From Bacteroidia bacterium (lineage in GTDB: Bacteria > Bacteroidota > Bacteroidia > JADZBD01): a stretch of 64,000 nucleotides of DNA. This document shows positions 63,737-64,000 of the stretch, in pieces. A program made the position numbers and the translations under genes. A model generated the notes under the pieces. The model saw only the letters and a program-made list of their open reading frames with translations, did no database searches and had not been told where the DNA came from. Numbering within the stretch: the stretch's first letter is position 1; the number at the start of each line of letters is the position of its first letter. Location of the stretch: assembly GCA_020852255.1 (NCBI GenBank), contig JADZBD010000015.1, forward strand, positions 1 through 64,000, read 5' to 3'.

Positions 63737-64000
63737 TCAGTGCGCTGCTAACCAGTTCTCTCCGGTTCCCATTTCTACTAAAACAGGAACTTTGAGTTGG
63801 ATGGCTCCTTCCATGAGAGACTTCACCACCGGTTGGATCTTCTCCACTTCGGTCTTGTGCACATCAAAAACCAATTCATCATGCACCTGGAGGATGAGGC
63901 GCGACTTGAATTTCTTTTCATTCAAAACGTTATGCAGGTTGATCATGGCGATCTTGATCATGTCTGCCGCTGAACCCTGGATGGGCGCGTTGATCGCATT
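63737..64000 (-). CDS. polA: DNA polymerase I, C-terminal end (5' part beyond the window)
   Basis: The visible 87 residues are the family A polymerase C-terminus: NAINAPIQGSAADMIKIAMI, then LILQVHDELVFDV (motif C, catalytic His-Asp-Glu) and the final helix. The frame is open at the window edge, so the start is outside. It fills gaps and matures Okazaki fragments. Confidence 0.97.
   Translation of the reverse strand, partial: NAINAPIQGSAADMIKIAMINLHNVLNEKKFKSRLILQVHDELVFDVHKTEVEKIQPVVKSLMEGAIQLKVPVLVEMGTGENWLAAH

Overview
The window comes from a member of the Bacteroidota, most likely a Flavobacteriales-like lineage. The evidence is C-terminal Por/type IX secretion sorting domains, promoters of the TTTG/TAnnTTTG type, an outer-membrane-protein-rich gene set, and purD next to a DUF6341/DUF6427-like membrane pair. 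Three blocks with different character can be seen. By eye, GC falls from about 45% in 1-22.7 kb to roughly 38-40% in 23-44 kb and rises to about 50% after 44.4 kb.

Block 1 (left edge to about 22.7 kb) reads almost entirely leftward and looks like a temperate virus or virus-like element. It has a large serine recombinase running off the left edge, a RadA-like ATPase, a giant RadC-methyltransferase-Strawberry-notch helicase fusion, and a lysis set (amidase, L,D-transpeptidase-like enzyme, holin-like and spanin-like proteins). It also has many small proteins with one N-terminal membrane anchor, a run of beta-rich candidate virion proteins around a 242-residue protein with its own terminator, and a repressor-type gene at the right end. 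I see no terminase, portal, tail-tube or tape-measure gene, so I suspect a tailless, possibly membrane-containing virus. Its control region (20.2-20.66 kb) carries three helically phased short-repeat arrays, and one repeat family recurs in front of the late operon at 19.5 kb.

Block 2 (22.9-31.8 kb) reads rightward and looks like a defence and accessory island: an XRE regulator, a four-gene ABC-three-component (ABC-3C, Lamassu-like) cassette, an SF2 helicase, a DUF2130-like nuclease, then a translationally coupled glycosyltransferase, radical SAM and kinase cassette. The small membrane protein that opens the cassette and the next protein share a Gly/Asn/Asp-rich motif, at the C-terminus of one and the N-terminus of the other. 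I cannot tell whether this island is prophage cargo or lies beside it.

Block 3a (31.8-43.9 kb) is AT-rich chromosome or older acquired DNA: an SDR-like oxidoreductase, DoxX, SnoaL-like, ArsR, GNAT, MqnA-like, a TetR-TolC-MFP-RND efflux operon, a helical-repeat protein and MarR. A 520-bp gene-free stretch with nested inverted repeats separates it from block 3b (44.4 kb to the end). Block 3b is GC-richer core chromosome: RhlE helicase, M23 peptidase, tyrosine catabolism (HmgA, Hpd), lipoproteins, NadD, PurQ, PurD, outer membrane proteins, an acyl-CoA carboxylase beta subunit, a sigma/anti-sigma/DUF2807 operon, a T9SS-sorted protein, and the 3' end of polA.
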